Assembly: GCF_026151205.1 (NCBI RefSeq)
Contig: NC_087084.1
Span: 720,312-784,311 of the forward strand
DNA: 64,000 bases
Source of the DNA: Bolinopsis microptera
Lineage: Eukaryota > Ctenophora > Tentaculata > Lobata > Bolinopsidae
Reading direction: 5' to 3'
Of this stretch, positions 11,701 through 23,100 are shown piece by piece. Positions within the stretch are counted from its first letter, which is position 1, and each line of letters starts with the position of its first letter. The position numbers and the translations under genes are program-made. A model generated the notes under the pieces. It did no database searches and was not told the origin of the DNA. It saw nothing but the letters and a program-made list of their open reading frames with translations.

Positions 11701-14279
11701 CATGACGGGAGGGGGAGCAGGGTGGACTACTTGTTTAGTTGTGTCTGAAGAGTTGGTCAGGTAGTACAATCTTCTTAGTAGCACTATCAGGGCAGGGAAC
11801 TGTGGGGGAGCAAGTTATAGTTTCACTAACTATATATAATGTATATATATAATATACATAGTTAGTTATAGTAGTGTTACCTATAGTTACTATATATAAT
11901 ACAGGGTATACAGCAAGTTATAGTTTCACTAACTAAATTATATATATAATATTGTATATATATAATATAGTTACTATATATAGTTCCGGTTGTAAATACT
12001 AGTCATGTTTGTTATTAAGGGGGCCGGGGGGGGGGGGGGTCTTCTTAAGTTAATAAACCAGAGTAATCTACTTGCAGACCTGTTGATCGGAAATGTTGAG
12101 GTTAATATCGTCACACAGAACATGTACGAATATAGCGGAGGGAGAGAAGGAGTAGACGTTAGGGAAGGTGAACAGAGACCTGCAGTTTATGTGCGCTCTG
12201 TAAAGTACTGGCTCTTCGTACACTTCTATTCGACCTGCAAATAGCATACATATAAGATACTGTTATTGGTTACCTTAAATCTGAAATTAAATCTAATATA
12301 AGATACTGTTATTAGTTACTATAGTTACTGTTATTAGTTACCTGACTATGGTTACTATAGTTACTGTTATTAGTTACCTGACTATGGTTACTATAGTTAC
12401 TGTTATTAGTTACCTGACTATGGTTACTATAGTTACTGTTATTAGTTACCTGACTATGGTTACTATAGTTACTGTTATTAGTTACCTGACTATGGTTACT
12501 ATAGTTACTGTTATTAGTTACCTGACTATGGTTACTATAGTTACTGTTATTAGTTACCTGACTATGGTTACCATAGTTACTGTTATTAGTTACCTGACTA
12601 TGGTTACTATAGTTACTGTTATTAGTTACCTGACGCGCTGTTTCTATCCAGACAGATAGTGAGATCTACCAGCTCAATAACTCTTCTCAGAGTCAGTTCA
12701 GGAGACTGTACATCAGAGAAGGCCTGGCTCCACTCAGAGTTTACAGTGTACATACCTGGCGTGTTTTATCTATTTTTATACAATATGTGCATTTGTAACA
12801 ATACATTTTATAATATAATATTGTCATATCATCATGTCTTTACTGAATGTTATTTGTTTATGCCAGCGATTTCAACCATCTGCTTTTATATTTGTTCAAA
12901 CAAATATCAATTTTGTAAGATGAAAAATGTTAGATTATGAAAAAATGTGTCGGAAAACTCACAAGCTGATTTGATGTTGACTGATAGAACAATGTCATCT
13001 TCAATATATTTGAAAATCAGGTTGTTCACGTGAATTTCTACGTTGTTCAGTATCCGCTGCAAAGATAATCTTTCGTTAGCAAAATACAACTTACAGTAAA
13101 ACCATATTCACTGTTTTATTTTCCCCAAATTGTGCACTGAATTAAATACTACATCTCTGTTTATCTACAATTAATTGGTAATACAGTGACACAGCTAAAC
13201 AAGAGTTGTTACCTGAGTGAGAAGCTGCACATAGCTGGGTGCAACAGCTTGTTGTCCGCTAGCATCAGATATACCACTATCTGATTCCTTGTCTTCTTCA
13301 TCTTCTGCTGTACTTGCTGCTTCTAGTTGAGGATGTAATGAGGTTAATGTCTGAACAATTGACATCTTAATGACTCTTTTTATAAAATACATAGATTCTG
13401 TTTAGGTTTATTCAAAGTGTTCAATTTCAATCCAAACCCACATCAAGAAGTAACATTAACATTCAACACATAAGCAGGTAATTGTGCAGCTATAATCAAA
13501 CACCTCTTTTAGTTTCCTCTAGAGGTCTATAAGTCAAGGAACACTCCAAAGTGTTGAGCGTGATAACAACTGAATCAGACCCAAGACTAGTCCAGGGAAT
13601 GTGTATCTTTAGCTCGTGTATCCTACCGCTCAGAAATTTGACTGGGAATAGGAACTCCTGATGTGGCAAAGGAGTTGTTAAGTTGCTCGTAACAGTATTA
13701 TTATATCAGTTTTGTAGAAGCTTAGGGTTGTCTCAATAATATGCAAAAAAACTAGAGACGAGACTCAAGTTATTCTGCATTCATTCACATATAATTTTGA
13801 TAAGCTGAAGATAATTAATAGATCACAATTGGCAAAGAAAATATTAAGAAATTGTATAGCAGTATAATGCACATCCATCATCAACTTATAATTAAGATTG
13901 CAGAATTTAAGATGTTACATTCTGTCACCTGTTCTAAGACGTCAAGTTTGAGCTCCAGATTCTTTAACAACACATCTCCTCCCCAAAGAGACACACCCAG
14001 ATCATTTGGGGAGAGGTTCTGAAACACAAATCATGAGCTGACAAAAAATTATGGAGCAGAAATGTAGTTAAGGAACAAATAAGTTGGTTTTTTTTTCTGT
14101 GTTGACGAGGGATTAACTCATCCTAAAAATTCCTTGCACAAATACTCAATAAGTGAATTTGAACAGTCCTCTGGAAAGAAACAGTTGACGTATCCCTACA
14201 CATTTGGTAGATGTTTGCTAACCTTGATGTACTTGTCCACATAGGACATCAAGAGAGGAGTAATGTACTTCTCCAACAT
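8743..14279 (-). CDS. VPS13B: VPS13B homologue, N-terminal part (15 exons, incomplete at 3' end)
   Basis: VPS13B is a bridge-like lipid-transfer protein of the Golgi and endosomes (Cohen syndrome protein in humans). Exons in transcription order: 14279-14223, 14018-13929, 13657-13504, 13397-13213, 13056-12963, 12755-12630, 12234-12080, 11799-11685, 11482-11326, 10755-10620, 10330-10232, 10077-9974, 9648-9594, 9333-9199, about 8867-8743. All have GT-AG borders and reading phase stays continuous, giving about 595 codons. The start MLEKYITPLLMSYVDKYIK followed by NLSPNDLGVSLWGGDVLLKN is the chorein N-terminus. FLSGRIHELKIHIPW, YIEDDIVLSVNIKSA and GWIGWGWSM match family blocks I remember. The ATG at 14279 matches the family start. 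The gene does not end here: exon 15 ends in phase 2 at satellite array 1. The matching continuation is at 60114-48318. Weakest calls are the acceptors of exons 4 and 15. Confidence 0.93.
8884..9020. repeat. About 24-bp repeat upstream of the exon-15 acceptor
   Basis: Five or six imperfect copies of GGTTATTCAATTAGGTAATT with spacer AGTGG. Read on the gene strand this is CACTAATTACCTAATTGAAT, ending beside the acceptor near 8868. CACTAAT resembles a branch site, so the repeat multiplies the 3' end of the intron. Confidence 0.8.
10094..10190. repeat. Two 48-bp copies abutting the exon-12 acceptor
   Basis: Two near-identical copies of TTTCTTTAATTAACTTAGTT followed by TTAATTAATTAATAAGTTAA lie directly beside the 3' splice site at 10078. 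The acceptor-proximal sequence AAAGAAAACTCCGTTAACTC resembles the repeat's AAAGAAAACTACATTAACTT, so the unit includes the intron end. Confidence 0.75.
10490..10620. repeat. TTAGTTA-rich short repeat at the exon-10 donor
   Basis: A run of CTAACTAAATAA/AACTCATT motifs ends at the exon-10 donor. On the gene strand the donor GTTAGT at 10619 begins a run of GTTA-containing motifs, so potential 5' splice sites are repeated. Confidence 0.7.
11014..11240. repeat. Dispersed repeat, copies at 11014 and 51033, partial copy at 24270
   Basis: AAAGCGAGACGATAT and ACTGACACCACGGCATCAAC with about 60 further bases recur at 51026-51137 in another VPS13B intron. The 3' part, including TTTGGACCCCCAAGTGGTGT, recurs at 24270-24330 in the VPS13A/C intron. 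No coding capacity or clear terminal repeats were seen; it may be a decayed transposon. Confidence 0.6.
11515..11684. repeat. About 45-bp repeat at the exon-8 donor
   Basis: Four imperfect copies of a unit containing CCTTGTGTTTGACTACAGAA and ACACAAAATATATATCA. It starts within about 5 bases of the exon-8 5' splice site at 11684 and extends into the intron. Confidence 0.8.
12306..12629. repeat. 36-bp repeat, about 9 copies, starting at the exon-6 donor
   Basis: On the gene strand the unit starts GTAACTAATAACAGTAACTA and ends ACCATAGTCAG. Exon 6 ends TCAG/GTAACT, and each unit recreates TCAG/GTAACT, so about nine consecutive donor-like sites follow the real one. Each unit also begins with GT and ends with AG. 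Confidence 0.92.
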
Positions 14280-17200
14280 TTTGCATCCTAAATAATGGTT
14301 TTGTCAGTGGCGTTGTCAGGCTATATATTTCCAGTCCTATATATTACACCTTTAGTTTATATTATAGGACCTTTGCCTTATATACTGTTACCTTAACTTT
14401 GTTATCTCTCAGGATATATTGTTAACTACATGTACTTGTGCTAATCCTTTGAACACTCTTTTACTATACCCAGTGGAGTATCATTGCCTCGGAACACAGG
14501 CCGACAGCGTAATAAAGGGCCTCTATACTATACATAAATATAGTTAGATTCAGCAATACTCTTAGGTGCAGTGTGATACCCAAATTCTCAAAATTGACCT
14601 GTAATTTGTGATAATTTGGTCCAAGTCTAATGAAATTTGACATCTATGTGTGTTTTAAAAGGGGTGGGTACATTGAAAACTGAGACGAATGTTCTTCTCA
14701 TTCCATGTCAAGTTTAGTTTTGTTGCATTGCACATGTTGCAAAAATTGCAAATTGTAGTCCCTCTAGTCATGTTTTAGGGATACAATTTTTAAAATTATA
14801 TTGAAGTGTTTATTTTAAGGAAACACAATTACAGTTTTTGTTTATACTAATAGAAACTGATTGTCTTTGGTGCATTTACAGTAGTTTAGGAGTGAAATTA
14901 GTAGTCAAACAGTGGTGGTAAGAAAAGCCCTGCTTACTTCCAGTCAGTACGAATTTCGAAAAAGAAATCAGAGAAATTCATGGGATTGAAATAATTTGTT
15001 AAACAGCGGAGTGTTTAATCAGAGGGGAGCCATTTTACCGAATTATAGGTTTTTGTTATTTGGGGTATAAATATTTCCAGGGAATAAAATTTGTTCACAC
15101 CTTTTCAATTTATTTTCCTGTAACAAACAACATTAACCAAACAACCGTTCAAGCGATAATACAAAAAATGTGGTTTGTACCAGTAAAACCAGTTGGAAAA
15201 GGATAAAGCTTGTAAATGGAGTGCTATCATCTTTGGATAATATGGTTCATTCCCACATTGTTATTTTGGTTCTGAATTGTCTTTTCTCAAAAACTTGCCT
15301 TTTCTCTAATATTATTGAATTCATAAATATATGGAAATATTTTTTTGTAATTAAATTCTGTAATGGTTTTTTACAGGTTTCCTTTATATTAAATCATCAT
15401 CATCATCAAACAACTAAGAAAACTTATTTTCATAGAATCCGCGCTCCGTTTATATCATTGGAAAAGTAATTGGGCGTTAAAACACAAACATTGCATTTCC
15501 GGGGCACCAGAAAAAAGCCTAGCAAGGGCAATCATTAAGACACTTAAATAGGATTCATTAAAAGGAGGTCGTATCCTCAAGAAATCCGAAAGAGGACCGC
15601 AAGGAGGAAAATTAAAGACAACGTAGTTGTTGAGTTATCTCAAAATCTCCAGAAAAATCCCATTTCGGGCCGATCAAAAGTATGCAACTTTAACTTTGCG
15701 GATTCTTGTACTCTGATTGGCTGAATTGTGTTACGTGGTAGCTGCTTGAACATTGGAATGCGCCACGCGTTCAAATCATGCTTAATGTCGCGCGCGAGGT
15801 CGAGCCGTCTGTCTAAATTAAACCAATTCTAGTACCACCACCAGCCAGTAACTTTTCCTGGGACTCGTGCGCAGCGGGTCTACAACGCAGAACGTGTAAC
15901 AAATTATGTTTATTTAAACTTTTCTTTTGGCCATTATTGTTTATTAATTTTTCTTTTGAATTAATATTTTAAACGGGTGATACTCTTGTAGCGCGATGCG
16001 TTACTGTGCCGCGCCGCGCACTCAATGAGGCTTCTCACAGCGATCTGGCTAGATCACAGCGATCCGGCTAGATCGGCGAAATGCGCTACTGTGCTGCGCC
16101 GAGCTGCCATGAATTGACATCGTCAATTAAGTGATACTCGTAAAATAATTGTTTCATTAAGTATTACCGTCGACGAGTCCAACTCGGCGCGCGTTTTATT
16201 ACAGTAGGTTTCAAACCTACAAATATTTTTTTGAAATTTTTGATGTACATTTACTTTATTTACAATAGTTACTAAATCAAATTCATTTAAAAATTACTCG
16301 TATTGCGCGCGTGCGTTCATATTAATTTATTTGCTATATAATAAGTTGGATTTTTTGATCTTACAGCGCAGCCAAACCACAAACAAAATATAATTTTACA
16401 TTCTACATTGTAAATTTATAACCTACCAGGACGCGCGCCGAGTTTTTTGAAACAAATATTTTACGAATATCAGCCGTTAAATTGTACATCATACATATTT
16501 GAATTGTACGTTTATAAAATATTAAGTTGCTCCGTAAAACGCAATTGAGCAATTCATCAATATTTACAAAATCGTTGATATGCAAAGCTGCAAATTAAAA
16601 AAGTTGGGATCGTTAATCAAAACCTCTAAGCATTTTAATTTTTACTTTATAAACTTATACATTATATCAATTGGTTAGCAGTATATTTTGCGCTCTGCCG
16701 CAATCTTTTGAAAAGCATTATTATATACTATACGTTGACCATTGTTAATGGTCCGGCCCGGCGAGAAGAAAGCGGCGCGCGCTACTTCGAAGAAATTTAG
16801 ACGAGTAACATCCGTCAATTATATACGCTCCGTCCCAATTAAATAGCGCATTGCTGATTGACAAAGTCTTTTCAAGCAATTAAAACAAATTTAAGAAAAA
16901 CAACTTTCCACTGTCCAGGGTAGCATTTTTAAAGTAATTTTGTATTTATTTAATAAATGTGTGCGCTCCACCAAAAGCACACCCACTTTGATATGTATTA
17001 AGTATATTTATAACTTATTAATTTGTTCTGACAAGTTTTGGCAACTTTTATTCCTTTCTAAAACCCGTTTTCGGTTCAGCAAAATCCAGCTAACTGGAAA
17101 ATACATTAGTACCGGCAAAATCCGGTCTAGCAGATCAAACACCAGACTGGTCAGTTTCTACTTATGACCAGTTGCTCTGATCAGCCTCACACATCATGTT

Positions 17201-18597
17201 TTGGATACAGTCTTGTTTATTTGTTCACCGTGATACAGATCCAAGAAAGTGCGCTAACAAATACATTAAGTACAAATCTTACCATCATCATATGTTGACA
17301 TGCCGTATTTTGGATCTTCTTGGCCCTAAATACAGAATTGCAGTAGTGCCCTGCTTCACATGATGGCCAAAACGAAATTGCTTTAACTCACGTGATGCCT
17401 AAATAAGGTTATAACTTTCTGGTTCCTATCAGCAGTATAATTTATGATTTGATTTACATGAACTTTTGTTAAGAAATATGTAAAGTAATGCTTAAAACCT
17501 GACTTTGTGAACACATCCTGTAACTCAATCAAATCAAGGCTAAACCGATCTCTTCTAGATGCCCAAAGCAGGTTCGATAATGAGTGGCATAATGACAACT
17601 TTAACAGTTTTGGACCATGCTAGATTATTGATAAAAACGTGGAATTTATGTAAACAAATACTTAATTACTTAAATATTGCCGTTTCCGTACGGCGCTATA
17701 CGTAATATATGTTAAAAGCGCGCCGTAGCTACTCCCTACCTCAACATTTGCGCGGGTTTCTTAAGCGCGCACGTACGTTTATTCTTGGCCGTTAATCAGA
17801 CCCATGACATAACGCTATAGGTGGCAGTGACTGTAATTTTCTTCAACAATTACTGAATTATCCATCCATAAAGTGATTTACAAAATGACACCTAAACCTC
17901 GTGTTTCGGTGTTCACTTAAACGGTACTTGGCGGCTGAACTGTGGTGTCTGACGTTTGCAGCTAGATCGGACTCTGCATGATATTGTATTAGCAAATTTG
18001 TATAGTGTATAATTGTTTAGTGTTTATAATACTCTGCAACCTGGTAGCACGGCTGACACAAAAACAAAATGTTGGCCTGGCTTGTGCATAACCAAGTAAA
18101 TAACACGCACTCCGATAAAAGCCGTCTGGAGAAACTCCGCAAAATGTTCATTGTAGTCAACGGGCACAAAGAAGCACTACTAGCAATTGTGTCCTTTACC
18201 CTCCTACATAATTTGAACATTTTTGTGGCTAACTCATTGAACAACATCTGAATTAAAATGTGTCTAGTATTAAAAGATTCAGTAAGTAATTTTTCATGTA
18301 CGCTGTACACTGTAGTTAGTAAATCAAATCAAACTTTTTCGATCAGCCGCGCGCTGAACCAGTGTTGCACTAGGTAAAAATTGTGTATATTTTGTTCATT
18401 TTTTAGCGTAAATTAATTTATTAATTTATCACAAATTATTTTATTATAATATAACCACTTATGTAAATGGTTATTTTGACTTTAAATATTTGAACTAAAT
18501 ATGAATTGATTGTGGGTATAAAATAAAATTTGTTTTACTAAAATTTGTTTTACTAAAAATATCTTACAGCATGTGCTATGAACTGCACTGATTAGAA
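14280..18597. other. Intergenic region, no recognised gene
   Basis: This stretch separates the VPS13B start from the F-box gene. I found no conserved protein or RNA. It has GC-rich patches with repeated GCGCGC (15780-16120, 16180-16210, 16760-16785, 17700-17775). A local imperfect repeat around 15990-16110 shares TGCGTTACTGTG/TGCGCTACTGTG and AGCGATCYGGCTAGATC. Short ORFs (15170-15469 plus, 18017-18310 minus) resemble nothing I know. The VPS13B promoter should lie here but cannot be placed. Confidence 0.6.
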
Positions 18598-19239
18598 ATG
18601 GTTGAAACCTTGACTGAGCTTCCGTCAGAACTACTTTACAAAGTCTTGTCGTACCTGGATGTCAAGGACATTCTCCAAGTCTTTGCGTGTTGTTCAGACA
18701 TTTATGAACAATTTTCTACTGATATTCGGCTGTGGAGTTTCCTTTGTTTTCGTGATTATGGCATAAAGCCAGAGTTTGTAGAGCATTCAATGATATTTTA
18801 TCAAAGTTTGCTTTTTCCTAACAAGGTTATGATTGGCAACACATTTAGATGTGGTTCAATGATTGTTATAACAAACAAAATGTCGAAGGGGCTATCAGGA
18901 TTTTATCAAGTTTGGGGCCCAGATGAAGACAAAAAGCCTCTGTTTGAAATCACCATGAACTCCGAAGGGACTATCATTTCAACTTGTTGTCTAGATTCAG
19001 GTGATTTGGATACAATAAGTGAACAGGAATCAAATTTTCGCTGGGAAGAAAATCACTGTGACTCTCTGCATTACTGTTCTGTTGAAGTTCGCTTATCCCG
19101 GAAAGCCCCCAGCCGTCATCCTGAGTACGCAGAAAATCCCTACCATGTGCTACATTTCCTATGTGATAAAGGCTTGTTGTATAGATTTAAAGTCATGGGG
19201 GTTAAAGGAGCCTTTTCTGGAAACACACACAGCTTTTAA
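18598..19239 (+). CDS. F-box domain protein, single exon, 213 aa
   Basis: F-box proteins usually link substrates to SKP1-CUL1 ubiquitin ligases. Residues about 5-50 have the F-box pattern: LPSELLYKVLSYLDVKDILQ, then a CC(S)xxY stretch, then LWSFLCFRDYG. The rest (about 55-213) is unlike WD40, LRR or Kelch repeats and I do not recognise it, so the substrate class is unknown. The ORF is uninterrupted and the start has purine at -3 and G at +4. It lies between two divergent VPS13 genes, 4.3 kb from the VPS13B start and 0.9 kb upstream of the VPS13A/C start on the same strand. Lack of introns between intron-rich genes suggests a retrocopy or a naturally single-exon gene. Confidence 0.8.
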   Translation: MVETLTELPSELLYKVLSYLDVKDILQVFACCSDIYEQFSTDIRLWSFLCFRDYGIKPEFVEHSMIFYQSLLFPNKVMIGNTFRCGSMIVITNKMSKGLSGFYQVWGPDEDKKPLFEITMNSEGTIISTCCLDSGDLDTISEQESNFRWEENHCDSLHYCSVEVRLSRKAPSRHPEYAENPYHVLHFLCDKGLLYRFKVMGVKGAFSGNTHSF

Positions 19240-20151
19240 CAGTTGCTGATTTATAATTTAAAGTTTTCGTATAATAGTTTGTGATGGATTTTAATCTTGA
19301 CCATTTTGATTATTCACTTTTATGGATCTTGAAACAATAATTTATATTCATTTATTTATTTGATACACTGTTTTTACAGTGACCATATCATTAAAGTTTT
19401 ATATTCATTGCATGAAAGTACTATTTATTTTACGCATAAATTTACCCTCTCGTTTTGGTATAGTTTTTAAGAAAAGTTAATTTTTTGAGAAAAGAAGTAG
19501 TAAATATCTAATTATATGATAATAGATATATTATGTTTTTAATGCTGCACTTTATAGATTAAGTAGTTGGTTATTACTTTGTATTATTATATGGATACAG
19601 TTTACACACATTGCTCTACAGACAATGCACAAAAATTATCAAATCAATGTTTAGATAATTAGATACATAAAATGTAAAAATGTAAATATTCCATGTAAAT
19701 ATAATTATGTGTTGGTATTGGTTCAAATTTTGAAAAATGTTTTGCTGCTGTATCAATATGCTGTTTCAATTCTGAATTCTACCTATTTGATAACACAGTT
19801 TTACTCAATATAGAATATCTTTGCCTAAATTTACTTCTAATTGCTTCTGATTTTTAAAAGTTATGTTTTCAAATCACTAAATACTGCTAGAAAAATTTGA
19901 CAGTATTAGTAGAGAAGACAATCCATTTCTCTGTATTATGCCTCAATTTGTTTTAGTGATTGATAATGCTATGGATGTGAAAGAAATATCTATGATGACG
20001 AGGGTGTTTGGCATGTGCTGATCTTAACTTTTAGTGAGTTCATTGTTATAGCTACCTTAAAATAAGGCTGTGTTGAAAGAAAATTACAATCGACTTCTGT
20101 CAGCAGGTTACCCTAACTAACACGGAATGTTTTGTCAGGAGGTGTTGTCCC
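19240..20151. other. F-box 3' flank and VPS13A/C 5' flank
   Basis: AT-rich sequence with no recognised coding or RNA gene. ATTAAA near 19391 could be the F-box polyadenylation signal. The VPS13A/C promoter should lie in the right half, but no core motif is convincing. Confidence 0.5.
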
Positions 20152-23100
20152 ATGTTTGAGAGGGTTTTAGAGACTGTTTTAGAAAAAGTACTCGGAGAGT
20201 TTGTACAGGATATAAACAGCAAGGACCTTAAACTTGCTGTATGGAGCGGTCAGTTAATTTTGTAATTACTTTCAAACTTTGAAGAGAGTTTTTCAAATCT
20301 CATCATTTGTTTCTCTCTAATGTGACACTCTGAGTTTCCATATTTTCAAAGTCTAACATTTTTTATTTTCAGGGAATGTCGTCCTCAAGAACTTACGACT
20401 CAAAGCTGAGGCATTAGTGCGTACTGCGTAATTATAGTTAAATAATTATATGATCTGATAAGCAACCAGCATTATACAGGGTGGGCCAAAAGTCAGTGTG
20501 CAAACGTTGGGTCTTATACCTCCGCCGTGTTTTATATTTGAGAGCTGTTGCTTTGCAGATGGCATACTGTACTTACTGGTTCGAGGATTCCGTCGTCAAA
20601 ATTTGAAAATTCGAATATTTTAGACCACGCCCATTCAATATTAAAACACCTATATTGTTTTCTCTGAACATGCTGAACGCCTAATTTTTTCAGAGACGGT
20701 AGATTATCAAATGTTGCATATGATCCGAAAACATGAGGCAAAACGGATTAGAAATGACGAAGTTATCAAGCATTTTGTGTATCTCGTTAACAAAATTGAC
20801 TGGGTGATTATGTGACACCGTGACACGACACCTTAATTGGGCACCCTTAACAATTCCCATAATGTTTAACGGGGTAGTTAACGGGGGCACCTTATCACGT
20901 GATTAGGTAAACCAATCACCTGATCACACGTAATGAATAAACTCGTTATGCTTCATATCTCGGTCATCTGAGAAGCTACAGTTCTAATTCTTTCAGGACA
21001 AACGTAATTCGAATGGCCAAACACAATTCAATAACATTTAGCTTGATCCGACTATCCAAACTATCAAATAAATGTGAAAATGAACCTCCATTTGAAAAAA
21101 ATGAACGCGAATATTTTTCGAGTTGACAAATACCTCGAACCAGTGGTGGTACTAAGTCATACCAGAGGGAAGTATTTCAATTGAGCACTCAGTGACTGAG
21201 CTATTAAGGCCAACGTTTGCACACTGACTTTTGGCCCACCCTGTATTATGGCACAACATTATATTTATCTAGGAATATCTTAAATCTTCATACTGTTGCT
21301 GGTATTTTGTCACTATACTGCACTATTTACTATCTGATACTGACTATTATTACAGGCTAAATTTGGTATTTTGTCACTATACTGCACTATTTACTATCTG
21401 ATACTGACTATTATTACAGGCTAAGTTTGACCTGCCAGTGTTTGTGTATGCTGGACTGATAGGGTCTCTGGAACTACAGGTGCCATGGAAAGCACTGTGG
21501 ACTGCTCCTACCAAAGTGGTTGTTGAGGACCTTGTTTTATTAGTCGTTCCTAAAGAAGCTGCTCCTTACAAGTTAGTCCAAACCTTGTTCAATTAATTGT
21601 TAATATATTATATATAAGCAGTGAAACTATTATATTGTATGTGGAGTTTTTCAAGGATAAGGTTATAATAATAGCAGCTGAAAAGTTTGAAAACCATGGA
21701 AAAAAGCAAAAGCATCAAATTATTTTTGTATTATGCCATTTATGAATGTTCACTTTGTTCCAGTGAAGAGAAGGCGAAGAAGGAAGAGAGAGCAAGAAAG
21801 AAGGCAATGTTACAAGCAGTAGAGGAAGCTCAGACCCGCATGTCTGAAACACAGGGAAAGGGACAGAAACAGACCTGGGCTGAGAGCCTCATCACTGCTA
21901 TCATCAAGAATCTGGAGGTAAAGTCCTGCTATTTATTTAAACAATTAGTAGTGATAGCAGGGACTAGGGAGGTAAATTCCTGCTATTTATTTAAACAATT
22001 AGTAGTGATAGCAGGGAGGTGGTTTTTGGAAAAACGCGAATTCAGGGCCGTAAATATAAGCACTGGAGTTAATTTTTGAAACTTGCAAATTTCAGGTTTC
22101 AGCACTGTTTGATTCAGTTGCTGAACCTCTAACCTGTAACCACCCCTCCCAGCTAAATATAAAGAACATCCATATCCGGTACGAGGACCCGGACTCTGGT
22201 TACGCAGCTGGAGTTACACTGGATCACTTGTACGCGACTACTACTGATGAGATGTGGTCACCTGCTGTTATCAGTAATCAGACAATTCAGAGGATATTCA
22301 AGGTAACTCCTTATATGGGCATCACGTGTCTCTACATCTCCTTATATGGGCATCATGTGTCTCTACATCTTCTTGTATGGGCATTGGGCATACCGTGGTT
22401 TCGCTTCTTGTATCAGCTCATTTCTTTTTCTTTTCTGTGTTCTAAATACATTACCTCCCAGCTTGCGAAGATAGAGAACTTCTGTGTATACTGGAACAAC
22501 CCCAGTTTGGAGTTGTTCAACCTCCCTCAGCACAAAATAGAAGCAGAGTTGTTGAAACTCATCGTCACCAAGGCGACCCCAAACTCTCAACATAACTTCG
22601 GTTAGCATTAAAGGCACCATAACGTCATGATGCGTGGTCTGCAAGATTATTTCCTACTTTAATGTACAATAAGTACATACTTTGAGAGAATTCGTATCCC
22701 ATTTTATTTTATTGGATTAGGGTAAGGCACGTAATTTTGTCAGGGTACCTAATTTTGTCATTTTGCTCTGAAAAACTGCCTCGGCTCGGAATTTCAGCTT
22801 GAAAGAAAAGGTTTGTGTATAAAAAGAAAGCTTAGACTTTGCTGAAACTGCTCCTACAAAGTTTAAGTTTCTAGCTCTTTTGCATCTGTGTCAAAAATGA
22901 AGGCGAAACTGTTAACCCGAAAAATAAATAAGATCCTTAAAGTTTTCTTAAGGAATTTTCAAAATTTTGATTTATTGCTATTTCAAAAGTAATTGAGCTA
23001 GCTTCATGCCATTGCATATTTCAAATATCTTCTACAGCAGAAGTATACGTACAAATTTTCAAGTCTCTAGCGCAATTATTGTTCAAGTTACAGAGGGTGA

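Noticed and set aside
12348-12659. MVTIVTVISYL repeat protein on the plus strand
   Set aside because: It is the 36-bp intronic repeat; the gene here is on the minus strand.
18017-18310. 97-aa minus-strand ORF near the F-box gene
   Set aside because: No recognisable domain, overlaps an open frame on the other strand, and lies in AT-rich intergenic DNA; too weak to call.
19019-19249. 76-aa ORF overlapping the F-box gene
   Set aside because: Out-of-frame shadow inside the F-box coding sequence.
22096-22152. 5' extension of VPS13A/C exon 5 (frame open from an acceptor near 22096)
   Set aside because: The frame is open, but family similarity resumes only at LNIKNIHIRYED, matching the acceptor at 22152; the upstream acceptor may be an alternative.
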